NCBI GenBank assembly: GCA_002299865.1
Contig: DBNV01000011.1
Location: 1-7,423, forward strand
Direction of reading: 5' to 3'
DNA from: Desulfonatronaceae bacterium UBA663
Lineage (GTDB): Bacteria > Desulfobacterota > Desulfovibrionia > Desulfovibrionales > Desulfonatronaceae
DNA length: 7,423 bases
Part shown: positions 1 through 6,468 of the stretch, piece after piece
How the letters are laid out: every line of letters starts with the position of its first letter
Numbering within the stretch: position 1 is the stretch's first letter
The notes under the pieces: generated by a model
The model's input: the letters and a program-made list of their open reading frames with translations, nothing else
Told to the model about the DNA's origin: nothing
The model's database searches: none
Made by a program: the position numbers and the translations under genes

Positions 1-854
1 TGGGCGGGCTTGATTTTGAAAGGGCCGCCAAGATTTCCGGTGCGCGATTCGCCTTGGCCTACGGCTGGGCCGCCCGTCTGGAACGGGCCCTGATCAATTT
101 CATGCTCGACCTGCACGGCAAGGAGCACGGATACCTAGAAACCCTGCCGCCGTTCATTGTCAACCGGGACAGCCTGGTGGGCACGGGGCAATTGCCCAAG
201 TTCGCTGCGGACCTTTTCAAGCTGGAGGGTTGGGAATATTTCCTGATCCCCACGGCCGAGGTGCCCCTGACCAACATCCACCGCGCAGAGATCCTCGCGG
301 AGGACTCCCTGCCCCTGTCCTACATGGCCTACACCCCGTGTTTTCGCTCCGAGGCCGGTTCCTACGGCAAGGACACCAAAGGCCTGATCCGCCAGCACCA
401 GTTCAACAAGGTGGAACTGGTGCGCTTCGTCCACCCGGACGGATCCTACGAGCAACTGGAACTGCTCCTGGGGCACGCGGAAAAAGTGCTGCAGCTCCTG
501 GAGCTGCCTTACCGGGTGGTCACCCTGTGCACCAAAGACCTGGGATTCGCCTCGGCCAAGACCTATGACATTGAGGTCTGGCTGCCGGGCCAAAATGCCT
601 ACCGCGAAATCTCCTCCTGCTCCAATTTCGAAGATTTTCAGGCTCGGCGCGTGGACACCCGCTTCAGGCCCGCTGGTGGCGGCAAGCCCGCATTCGTGCA
701 CACCCTGAACGGTTCGGGCCTGGCCGTGGGCCGGACCCTGGTGGCGATCATGGAGAACTATCAGCAGCAGGATGGAAGCCTGGTGATTCCCCAAGTCTTG
801 CGGCCTTATCTGGGCGGGGCCGGGTGCGTGCAGCCGGACGGGACGATGCGATGA
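1..854 (+). CDS. serS: Seryl-tRNA synthetase, C-terminal part (5' end outside window)
   Basis: This enzyme charges tRNA-Ser (and tRNA-Sec where present) with serine in the cytoplasm, using ATP. About 283 residues are visible, read from codon position 3 and ending in TGA at 852-854. They cover almost the whole class II catalytic domain. Visible are the segment beginning GLDFERAAKISGARF, the motif 1 region with TGQLPKF, motif 2 (CFRSEAGSYGKDTKGLIRQH) and motif 3 (HTLNGSGLAVGRTL, followed by MENYQQ). All are close to the E. coli enzyme. The missing part is the N-terminal long coiled-coil arm that grips the tRNA. An in-frame TTG at 54 could be called as a start, but the conserved reading frame is open to the window edge, so it is internal. 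The protein runs past the usual LRPYLGG end with a short unconserved tail, which overlaps the end of the opposing waaF gene by 49 bp. Confidence 0.97.
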   Translation, partial: GGLDFERAAKISGARFALAYGWAARLERALINFMLDLHGKEHGYLETLPPFIVNRDSLVGTGQLPKFAADLFKLEGWEYFLIPTAEVPLTNIHRAEILAEDSLPLSYMAYTPCFRSEAGSYGKDTKGLIRQHQFNKVELVRFVHPDGSYEQLELLLGHAEKVLQLLELPYRVVTLCTKDLGFASAKTYDIEVWLPGQNAYREISSCSNFEDFQARRVDTRFRPAGGGKPAFVHTLNGSGLAVGRTLVAIMENYQQQDGSLVIPQVLRPYLGGAGCVQPDGTMR

Positions 855-1909
855 TTTTCTTGTGTCAAAGAGGGGCTCGGCAGCGCTTTGAGAGCCTCCA
901 AAACGCGTTCAGGGAACAGTTTTCCAAGGCAGTCCAAATGGCCGAAGTGGCATTCCCGCTTAAAGCAGGGGCTGCACTCCAGCCCCAAGGAAACGATCCG
1001 CGCCGTCTTACTAAGTGGCGGGGTGAAGCCCGGATCAGAGGAGCCGTACACCGCGACCAAGGGGCGCCCCAAGGCCGCGGCCACGTGCATTAAGCCGGAA
1101 TCGTTGGTGACCACGGCCGAGGCCAGGGCCATCACGTCCACGGCCTGGGCCAGGGTGGTGCGGCCGGCGAGATTGACGCATCCGGGTCCGGTCAAAATAT
1201 AAACCTCCTCTGCCGCGTCCAGATCCTTTCCCGACCCCATGACCCAGATGTCCCAGCCCTGTTTGACCATGGCCTTGCCCACTTCAGCAAAGTGTGCGGT
1301 CGGCCAGCGCTTGGCCGGACCATATTCCGCTCCGGGGCACAAGACAAGGATCGGTTTGTCCGTGCGCAATGAAAGAGCAGCGGCAGCGGCGGCAACGCGG
1401 GGGTCAGCCGGATTGAGGCGCAATCTCGGTGTTGGACAGAGCGGGGGCAGTAGTGCGTCCTTGGGCAGGCCCAGGGCCACGAACCGCTGGACAGTCATGG
1501 GCAGGCGGGTTTTGTCCAGTTTGCGCCGGTCATTGAGCAGGCCATGGCGATATTCGCCGGTGTAGCCGGTGCGCAAGGGAATGCGGGCGAAAAAAGGGAC
1601 CAGGGCCGACTTCCAGGAGTTCGGCAGCACAATGGCTTGATCATACCGGCCACGCAGACTGCGCCCCAAAGCAAGACGCTCACTCCACCCCAACCGGCCA
1701 TGGCCTACGGGCATGCTCAACGTCTCGTTCACGCCGGGCATCCGCTCAAGAAGCGCTCGGCTCCACTCCGGGGCCAGGATATCGATGATCTCTTCGGGAT
1801 TTTGCCCCTTCAACACCTGCACCAGGCTGTGGGCCATGACCATGTCACCGATCCAGGAAGGGCCGATGAGCAGGCAGCGGGGCAGGCCTGGGGCTTGCGA
1901 AAGCGTCAC
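806..1909 (-). CDS. waaF: ADP-heptose:LPS heptosyltransferase II (GT9 family)
   Basis: This enzyme adds the second L-glycero-D-manno-heptose to the inner core of lipopolysaccharide from ADP-heptose, at the cytoplasmic face of the inner membrane. The 367-residue protein matches E. coli WaaF along its length: IGPSWIGDMVMAHSLV near the N-terminus (about residues 15-30), LPNSWKSALVPFF (95-107), the donor-site stretch LCPGAEYGPAKRWP (190-203), and VTNDSGLMHVAAALGRPLVAVYG (267-289) in the C-terminal Rossmann domain. A cysteine-rich segment follows (Cys312, 315, 320, 327). The frame can be extended upstream to 1984, but I chose GTG at 1907-1909. It overlaps the clpX stop as GTGA, has AGGAAG about 10 nt upstream, and puts the Rossmann strand at the expected place. 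Translational coupling to clpX is likely. The last 23 or so residues lie beyond the usual family end and sit in the overlap region with serS. Family assignment is firm; heptosyltransferase II rather than another GT9 is likely. Confidence 0.88.
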   Translation of the reverse strand: MTLSQAPGLPRCLLIGPSWIGDMVMAHSLVQVLKGQNPEEIIDILAPEWSRALLERMPGVNETLSMPVGHGRLGWSERLALGRSLRGRYDQAIVLPNSWKSALVPFFARIPLRTGYTGEYRHGLLNDRRKLDKTRLPMTVQRFVALGLPKDALLPPLCPTPRLRLNPADPRVAAAAAALSLRTDKPILVLCPGAEYGPAKRWPTAHFAEVGKAMVKQGWDIWVMGSGKDLDAAEEVYILTGPGCVNLAGRTTLAQAVDVMALASAVVTNDSGLMHVAAALGRPLVAVYGSSDPGFTPPLSKTARIVSLGLECSPCFKRECHFGHLDCLGKLFPERVLEALKALPSPSLTQENHRIVPSGCTHPAPPR

Positions 1910-3153
1910 GCGGTCTTGGCTTCCTGTTCGTAGATCAACAGAGGCTCCACCTCGTTCTCCACCACGGACTTGTTGACCACGCACTCCTTGACCCCGGTCA
2001 AGGACGGCAGGCGATAGGAAATGTCCAACATGATGGATTCCAGGACGTTACGCAGGCCACGGGCGCCTGTTTTGCGGAAAATGGCCCGCTTGGCTATGGC
2101 CCGCAACGCGTCCTGGGTAAAACGCAACCGGACGTTCTCCATCTCGAAGAGCTTTTGGTACTGCTTGACCAGGGCATTTTTGGGCTCGGTCAGGATGCGC
2201 ACCAAATGGTCCTCGTCGAGGTCCTGAAGCGGTGCCAGAATGGGCAGGCGGCCCACCAGTTCGGGAATAAAGCCGAATTTGATCAAGTCCGTAGGCTGGA
2301 TCTGAGAGAGCAGTTCATAGATCCCCGCTTCGCGTCCCGAGGTCAGGGAGGCCCCGAAGCCCATGGATTTGCCCTGGATACGTTGCTGAATGATCTGTTC
2401 CAGGCCGATGAACGCCCCGCCCACAATGAATAAGATGTTGGAGGTGTTCAGCCGGATGTATTCCTGCTGGGGATGCTTGCGGCCGCCCTTGGGCGGGATG
2501 TTCGCCTCGGTGCCCTCGATGATTTTGAGCAGGGCTTGCTGCACGCCTTCGCCGGAGACGTCGCGGGTGATGGACGGGCTGTCCGCTCGGCGCGCGATCT
2601 TGTCGATCTCGTCGATATAGACGATGCCCTTGGATGCCGCATCCAGGTTGAACTCGGCATTCTGAAGCAGCTGGACCAGGATGTTCTCCACATCCTCGCC
2701 CACATATCCGGCCTCGGTCAGGGTGGTGGCGTCGGCAATGGCAAAGGGCACCTTGAGGATCCGGGCCAGGGTTTTGGCCAGCAGAGTTTTGCCCGAGCCT
2801 GTCGGTCCCATCAGGAGAATGTTGCTCTTGTCCAACTCCACGCCGTCGGACATCTGCGGCGCATAAAAGACCCGCTTGTAGTGATTGTGCATGGCCACGG
2901 ACAAGATTTTTTTGGCCTGGTCCTGGCCGATCACGAATTCGTCCAAGAGACGGTGCAGTTCCGTCGGCGGCAGAAGCCTACCGTCCCGCGCCTCGGTGTT
3001 TACGCTGTCCTGGGCGATGATCTCGTCGCACAATCTCACGCATTCGTCGCAGATGAACACGTCCGGCCCGGCGATCAACCGACGGACCTGTTCCTGGTTC
3101 TTGCCGCAAAAGGAGCAATTCACCTCCGGATTTCCGGACTTTCTTCTGGCCAT
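1906..3153 (-). CDS. clpX: ClpX, ATP-dependent unfoldase subunit of the ClpXP protease
   Basis: AAA+ ring ATPase that recognises tagged proteins, unfolds them and threads them into ClpP; cytoplasmic. At 415 residues it is of normal length. An N-terminal C4 zinc-binding domain uses Cys13, Cys16, Cys35 and Cys38. Then come Walker A GPTGSGKT (116-123), the pore loop GYVG (149-152), Walker B with IVYIDEID (177-184), the RKH loop (225-227), an arginine finger in GRLP (Arg302) and the sensor 2 motif GARGLR (363-368). The ClpP-docking loop reads MGF (264-266) instead of the usual IGF. The ATG start has AGAGG nine nt upstream (3163-3167). It lies 37 bp after clpP with no terminator visible between them, and its stop overlaps the waaF start by 4 bp, so clpP-clpX-waaF are probably one transcript. 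Confidence 0.98.
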   Translation of the reverse strand: MARRKSGNPEVNCSFCGKNQEQVRRLIAGPDVFICDECVRLCDEIIAQDSVNTEARDGRLLPPTELHRLLDEFVIGQDQAKKILSVAMHNHYKRVFYAPQMSDGVELDKSNILLMGPTGSGKTLLAKTLARILKVPFAIADATTLTEAGYVGEDVENILVQLLQNAEFNLDAASKGIVYIDEIDKIARRADSPSITRDVSGEGVQQALLKIIEGTEANIPPKGGRKHPQQEYIRLNTSNILFIVGGAFIGLEQIIQQRIQGKSMGFGASLTSGREAGIYELLSQIQPTDLIKFGFIPELVGRLPILAPLQDLDEDHLVRILTEPKNALVKQYQKLFEMENVRLRFTQDALRAIAKRAIFRKTGARGLRNVLESIMLDISYRLPSLTGVKECVVNKSVVENEVEPLLIYEQEAKTA

Positions 3154-3190
3154 GGATCAAGACCTCTGTTGCTTATCTTTACGTTCTTGC

Positions 3191-3796
3191 TTATTTAGGC
3201 GACGCCAGTTGCGATCTGGACGTCAGGATTTTGTCGATCAGCCCATATTTTTGGGCCTCTTCAGCACTCATGAAGTAATCGCGTTCGGTGTCGTGGCGAA
3301 CTTTTTTCAAGTCCGCTCCAGTGTGTTCGGCCAGGATTTCGGAGAGCTTTTCCTTGAGCCGGAGGATCTCCCTGGCCTGAATGTCGATATCCGTGGCCTG
3401 TCCTTGAAAGCCGCCCATGGGCTGATGGATCAGGATCCGGCTGTTGGGCAGGGCGTAACGCATGCCCTTGGCCCCCGCAGCCAGAAGCAGCGCCCCCATG
3501 CTGGCGGCTTGCCCCAGACATAACGTGGCCACGGGCGCGGCAATATACTGCATGGTATCGTAGATGGCCAAGCCGGCGGTCACGGAACCGCCCGGCGAAT
3601 TGATGTACATGTTGATTTCTTTTTCCTGGTTCTCAGACTCCAGAAAAAGAAGCTGGGAGCAGACCAGATTGGCGACGTAGTCGTCAATGGCCGAACCCAA
3701 GACAATGATTCTGTCCTTGAGCAGACGGGAGTAAAGATCATAGGCCCGTTCCATCCGCCCCGTGGTTTCTATGACAATGGGCACGCCCATGGGCAT
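3191..3796 (-). CDS. clpP: ClpP, serine protease subunit of the Clp protease
   Basis: Self-compartmentalised serine peptidase that forms two stacked heptameric rings and degrades proteins delivered by ClpX or ClpA/ClpC. The product has 201 residues, the normal length. The catalytic triad is complete: Ser99 in GQAASMGA, His124 in ILIHQPMGG, Asp173 in ERDYFMSAEEA. The oxyanion-side glycines in INSPGGSV (65-72) are present. Of two nearby ATGs (3796 and 3790) I chose the first because a strong GAGGAGG ribosome site (3805-3811) sits 8 nt before it. The short N-terminal stretch before VIETT may be a propeptide, as in other ClpPs. It lies 158 bp after tig and 37 bp before clpX, and probably has its own promoter as well as read-through from upstream. 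Confidence 0.98.
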   Translation of the reverse strand: MPMGVPIVIETTGRMERAYDLYSRLLKDRIIVLGSAIDDYVANLVCSQLLFLESENQEKEINMYINSPGGSVTAGLAIYDTMQYIAAPVATLCLGQAASMGALLLAAGAKGMRYALPNSRILIHQPMGGFQGQATDIDIQAREILRLKEKLSEILAEHTGADLKKVRHDTERDYFMSAEEAQKYGLIDKILTSRSQLASPK

Positions 3797-3954
3797 GGCG
3801 CCAGCCTCCTCAACGGATTTAATTTAAAGATGCTTCCTTATAGCAGCCACAAGCAAACTATAAACAATTTCGACGCCCGGGGGAAGAAGTCGAAGCGTCT
3901 TGCCAAGACGGGGCTATTGGTCGGCCTTGGAAGGCGTTTTGGCCTTAAGCCTGC
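3797..3954 (-). other. tig-clpP spacer with several short dyads
   Basis: The 158-bp gap holds no gene. Dyads present are: CTTAAG-CAGG-CTTAAG across the tig stop (3944-3959); three alternating copies of GCCTT/AAGGC (3924-3928, 3931-3935, 3942-3946) that can pair in two mutually exclusive ways; the palindrome CGTCTTG-G-CAAGACG (3896-3910); and TTCGAC/GTCGAA arms (3869-3874 and 3889-3894). No stem is followed by a proper U run, so none is called as an intrinsic terminator. They could slow or attenuate read-through from tig or protect mRNA ends. Confidence 0.45.
3837..3867 (-). promoter_or_regulatory. Probable clpP promoter
   Basis: On the - strand there is an extended -10 element TGC-TATAAG (-10 hexamer 3837-3842, TG motif included in 3843-3845). 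A plausible but loose -35 box TTGTTT (3862-3867) lies 19 nt away. This predicts a start near 3830 and a leader of about 34 nt ending in the strong GAGGAGG ribosome site of clpP. It would let clpP-clpX-waaF be expressed apart from tig. Confidence 0.5.
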
Positions 3955-5277
3955 TTAAGTGCTCCCGTCTTTTTGGTCTTCCGGCTTGACCGGATCAACC
4001 GCGACGATTTCAGCGGCCCGGTACAGGTGCTCCATGGCCTTGTCCGCCAGGATCCGATCCTTGACCGCATTCATGAGGTTGTTTTGTTCATGAAAATGTT
4101 TGAGCCCCTGAAAATCCTGCCGGGTCTTTTTGGCCATCTCCCTGAAAAAATCATCCATTTCCATGGGGGAAACCCGCATGTTCTCCTTGGCGGCCACGGC
4201 CAACAGAAAAAGCTGGGCCTTGACCAAGGCCTCAGCCTCAGGCCGATGCTGCGCCCGAAGTTCTTCGGAGGTCTTGCCCAGGGCGTCCAGGTGCTTGCCT
4301 ATCCGCTCCAGCCTGCCCTTCAATTCCATGATCATCCTGTCGATATGCTCGTCCACCACGGACTCGGGCAGGGTGAAATCCACCTGGGCGGTAAGCGCGT
4401 CTAAAAGCTTTTTCTGGGCCGCAGACTTGTTCACCTGGGCCCTGGTTTCCACGTAGGACTTTGCAATGGCTTCACGCAACTTGTCCACGGATTCGAACTG
4501 GCCCGCTTTCTTGGCGAATTCGGCGTCCAGTTCGGGCAGCTTCTTCTGTTTAATCTCTTTTAGGGTGACTCGCATGGTCACGGTTTTCCCGGCCAGGGTC
4601 TCGTTCAGAAAATCACCGGGGAAGGAGATCTCCGACTCCGTGGTGTCTCCGGGCTTGAGACCCTGGATCATAGATTCGAATTCGGGCAAGGACTGGCCCT
4701 GGCCCAGGGCGATCTGAAAATTCTCGGCCTTGACGTCGGACATGGGCTTGCCGTTCTGCAATGCCTGGAAGTCCACGACCACAATGTCCGTGGCCGTAGC
4801 GGGCCGTTCTTGCTCCAGGGACACGATTTCAGCCAGATTTTCCCGGATGCGGTCCAGGACGATCTGGGTTTCCGCATCGCTGGCCTGGGCGCGCTCCTGT
4901 TCCACGGAATGGCCCTGATAGGGGGGCAGTTCGAACTTTGGCGCCACCTCGAAACTGAAGCTGTACTCAAAGGGTTGATCCTTGACGAGATCTCCGGCGT
5001 CTACGTCGATGCGTGACAACGGGGTCAATTTGAGTTCGTTCATCACGTCGTTGATGTGGTAATTGATCAAGTCGTTGGTGGCTTCGTCATAGATCTGCTT
5101 TTTGAACATGCTTTCCACCATGGACGACGGGACCTTGCCCTTGCGGAAACCTTTAATCTCAGTGGTCCTGCGGCGCAGGGCAACGGTGGCCGCCAGAGCC
5201 GCGTTGACCTCCTCCGCAGGGGCCGTCACTTTTACGGTTCGCTTGACCGGGGTTGGTTCGAGAAGTTCATACTTCAT
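3955..5277 (-). CDS. tig: Trigger factor, ribosome-associated chaperone and prolyl isomerase
   Basis: Binds the ribosome exit tunnel (protein L23) and shelters nascent chains; its middle domain has peptidyl-prolyl isomerase folding. The product is 440 residues. The ribosome-binding signature GFRKGKVP is at residues 43-50, exactly as in E. coli. The FKBP-like domain spans about 160-245, with GQGQSLPEFE (192-201) and the following FPGDF segment. The helical substrate-cradling C-terminal domain, about 246-440, is rich in charged residues and ends in a loose Asp/Lys-rich tail. The start is an ATG with a near-perfect AAGGAGGA ribosome site at 5287-5294, nine nt upstream. It is the first protein gene of the clp cluster and lies 217 bp after a tRNA-Leu gene on the same strand. 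Confidence 0.98.
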   Translation of the reverse strand: MKYELLEPTPVKRTVKVTAPAEEVNAALAATVALRRRTTEIKGFRKGKVPSSMVESMFKKQIYDEATNDLINYHINDVMNELKLTPLSRIDVDAGDLVKDQPFEYSFSFEVAPKFELPPYQGHSVEQERAQASDAETQIVLDRIRENLAEIVSLEQERPATATDIVVVDFQALQNGKPMSDVKAENFQIALGQGQSLPEFESMIQGLKPGDTTESEISFPGDFLNETLAGKTVTMRVTLKEIKQKKLPELDAEFAKKAGQFESVDKLREAIAKSYVETRAQVNKSAAQKKLLDALTAQVDFTLPESVVDEHIDRMIMELKGRLERIGKHLDALGKTSEELRAQHRPEAEALVKAQLFLLAVAAKENMRVSPMEMDDFFREMAKKTRQDFQGLKHFHEQNNLMNAVKDRILADKAMEHLYRAAEIVAVDPVKPEDQKDGST

Positions 5278-5364
5278 CCGGGAACATCCTCCTTAAGGGA
5301 TTATTGTCGGATCAGCGCTTTCTATTCCGGCGCAGTGCGAGTGTCTCACCTTCAATGACCACGT

Positions 5365-5405
5365 TCACACGGGGCGTAGCCCTACACTCACACGGGGCGT
5401 AGCCC
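5365..5405. repeat. Two tandem 18-bp repeats, each able to form a hairpin
   Basis: TCACACGGGGCGTAGCCC occurs at 5365-5382 and again at 5388-5405, separated by 5 bp (period 23 bp). Each copy contains self-complementary GGGC/GCCC arms around a 3-nt loop; the right copy extends to GGGGC-GTA-GCCCC (5394-5406). They lie between tRNA-Leu and tig, so both would be in the leader of tig mRNA if the genes are co-transcribed. Confidence 0.85.
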
Positions 5406-5436
5406 CGCAAATGGGTGCACATGCGCTCGGCCCGCT

Positions 5437-5491
5437 CGGCGGAGCCAGGCGGCGGAGCCAGACACGCGAACAACTGGCGGCTCCGGGCCGC
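5437..5491. repeat. Tandem 12-bp repeats plus hairpins just after tRNA-Leu
   Basis: CGGCGGAGCCAG is present at 5437-5448 and 5450-5461 (period 13 bp). CGGAGCC at 5453-5459 can also pair with GGCTCCG at 5479-5485. A compact hairpin GCGGC-TCCGG-GCCGC lies at 5477-5491, starting 3 nt from the tRNA CCA end. With the 18-bp repeats beside them these make most of the spacer structured. No U run follows, so a standard terminator is not supported; a role in tRNA 3' processing is possible. Confidence 0.7.
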
Positions 5492-5494
5492 TCA

Positions 5495-5578
5495 TGGTGC
5501 GAGAGGGGGGACTCGAACCCCCACAGCAGGGCCGCCAGATCCTAAGTCTGGTGCGTCTACCAGTTCCGCCACTCTCGC
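5495..5578 (-). tRNA. tRNA-Leu, anticodon UAG
   Basis: Reads as a complete class II tRNA. The acceptor stem is GCGAGAG paired with CTCTCGC (5572-5578 with 5499-5505), followed by discriminator A and an encoded CCA (5495-5497). The D arm contains the GGTAGACGC sequence typical of tRNA-Leu. The anticodon stem is CCAGA/TCTGG around loop CTTAGGA, giving anticodon UAG, which decodes CUA and probably other CUN codons. A long variable arm is present, as expected for leucine, and the T arm is GGGGG-TTCGAGT-CCCCC. The anticodon arm is nearly identical to that of E. coli tRNA-Leu(UAG). Confidence 0.97.
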
Positions 5579-5592
5579 TACACAAAAGGGAG

Positions 5593-5622
5593 AAACTAGG
5601 CAGTTCCGGGCGCTGCTGTCAA
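5593..5622 (-). promoter_or_regulatory. Promoter of tRNA-Leu
   Basis: On the - strand there is a perfect -35 box TTGACA (5617-5622), an 18-nt spacer and a poor -10 box TAGTTT (5593-5598). Transcription would start about 8 nt before the mature tRNA 5' end. The location just after mqnD and just before the tRNA supports it; the weak -10 limits confidence. The same transcript could run on into tig. Confidence 0.6.
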
Positions 5623-5658
5623 TGCGCAAAGCACAGATCTGCGCGAAGAAACAGTAAA

Positions 5659-6468
5659 TCAGCGTGAAAAGTGGACGCACTCCTCCAGGGCGGCCAACGC
5701 CTCCCGGCCTCGTTGCCCCATGTCCCGGCTGAAAGCATTGACATAGGCCCGAATATGGGCGTCCAGGACCGCGTCGTCCCGGACCTGGGCCAGGGCCTTG
5801 ATCAGCGGGCGGACGGCATCCGGTCGGGCCTGATAATGGTCCAGGCTGGCCCGGATCTGTAGTTCCACCGCCCCGAGGAAGTCCTCACCCAGGGATCGCC
5901 GCCCCAGGATGCAGCCCAGCGGCAGAGGCAGCCCGCCGGTCCACTTGGACCACCAACGGCCCAGGTCCAGCAGGCAGTGCAACCCGTACTGATCCAGCAG
6001 CAGGGCGCTTTCATGAATGAGCAGGCCGGCGTCCACCCGGGCTGTCAGGACCGCGTTCACAACCAGGTCATAACGCATCGGAACCAGTTCCACGTCCGCC
6101 ATGGCTCGCCGCAGCAGGGTTGCGGCCGTGGTGTGCAAGCCGGGCACGGCAATGACGGCTGGAGGCGTTTTTGTTGTCCTGGCAACGAGCTTCGGGCCGT
6201 GTTTCAGACCAAAGGCCCCGCCGCTGGACAAAATGGCGTGGTGTTCCCGCAGCCGCAAAGCCTGGGCCGCGGAAACCTTGACCACGTCATGTCTGCCCTG
6301 GGCCGCTGCCTGGTTCAGTTCCTCCACGTCGGCCCAGACAAAGGACGCCCGAACATCTGGCAACTGTTTGCCCTGGCCGAGAACCCAGCTGCCAAAAATT
6401 GCGGTGTCGTTGGGGCAGGGCGATACGGCCACGCTGATGGTCATTGGACGATCCCGGGCCATTGTCAT
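5659..6468 (-). CDS. mqnD: 1,4-dihydroxy-6-naphthoate synthase (futalosine pathway)
   Basis: Converts cyclic dehypoxanthine futalosine to 1,4-dihydroxy-6-naphthoate, a late step of the futalosine route to menaquinone. The protein has 269 residues and a periplasmic-binding-protein-like fold typical of the MqnA/MqnD family. Signature stretches visible are SPCPNDTAIF (16-25), DVEELN (47-52), SSGGAFGLKHGP (81-92), VPGLHTTA (108-115) and DAGLLIHES (146-154). His152 in the last is the residue expected to be catalytic in this family. DLGRWW (168-173) follows. The frame stays open up to 6606, but that extension lies inside mqnB. I chose ATG at 6466-6468, which overlaps the mqnB stop as ATGA and has GGGGAG nine nt upstream; ATGs at codons 3 and 9 are alternatives. 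Translational coupling to mqnB is likely. Confidence 0.95.
   Translation of the reverse strand: MTMARDRPMTISVAVSPCPNDTAIFGSWVLGQGKQLPDVRASFVWADVEELNQAAAQGRHDVVKVSAAQALRLREHHAILSSGGAFGLKHGPKLVARTTKTPPAVIAVPGLHTTAATLLRRAMADVELVPMRYDLVVNAVLTARVDAGLLIHESALLLDQYGLHCLLDLGRWWSKWTGGLPLPLGCILGRRSLGEDFLGAVELQIRASLDHYQARPDAVRPLIKALAQVRDDAVLDAHIRAYVNAFSRDMGQRGREALAALEECVHFSR

Noticed and set aside
135..794. 219-codon open frame antisense to serS
   Set aside because: It lies wholly inside the strongly conserved synthetase domain, has low-complexity composition from codon-position bias, and matches no family I recognise.
1910..1984. Upstream extension of waaF into clpX
   Set aside because: The added 25 residues are unlike the family and overlap clpX; the GTG in the GTGA overlap fits length and conserved start much better.
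2473..3198. 241-codon open frame antisense to clpX
   Set aside because: It shadows clpX codons, running antisense across the conserved zinc-finger and ATPase parts of that gene; no ribosome site or recognisable domain.
5278..5364. Heat-shock promoter (sigma-32 or CIRCE) before tig
   Set aside because: TTGAAG and CACTC-like pieces are present but no correctly spaced partner box or GAGTG half-site could be found.
5365..5461. Possible small CRISPR array
   Set aside because: The repeats are 18 and 12 bp with spacers of only 5 bp and 1 bp and only two copies each, with no cas genes nearby.
5631..5644. Terminator for mqnD at GCGCA-GATC-TGTGC (read on the - strand)
   Set aside because: The stem is only 5 bp with a G-U pair and is not followed by a U run.
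5415..5657. 80-codon + strand frame across the tRNA gene
   Set aside because: It runs antisense through a clear tRNA-Leu and has no ribosome site or family resemblance.
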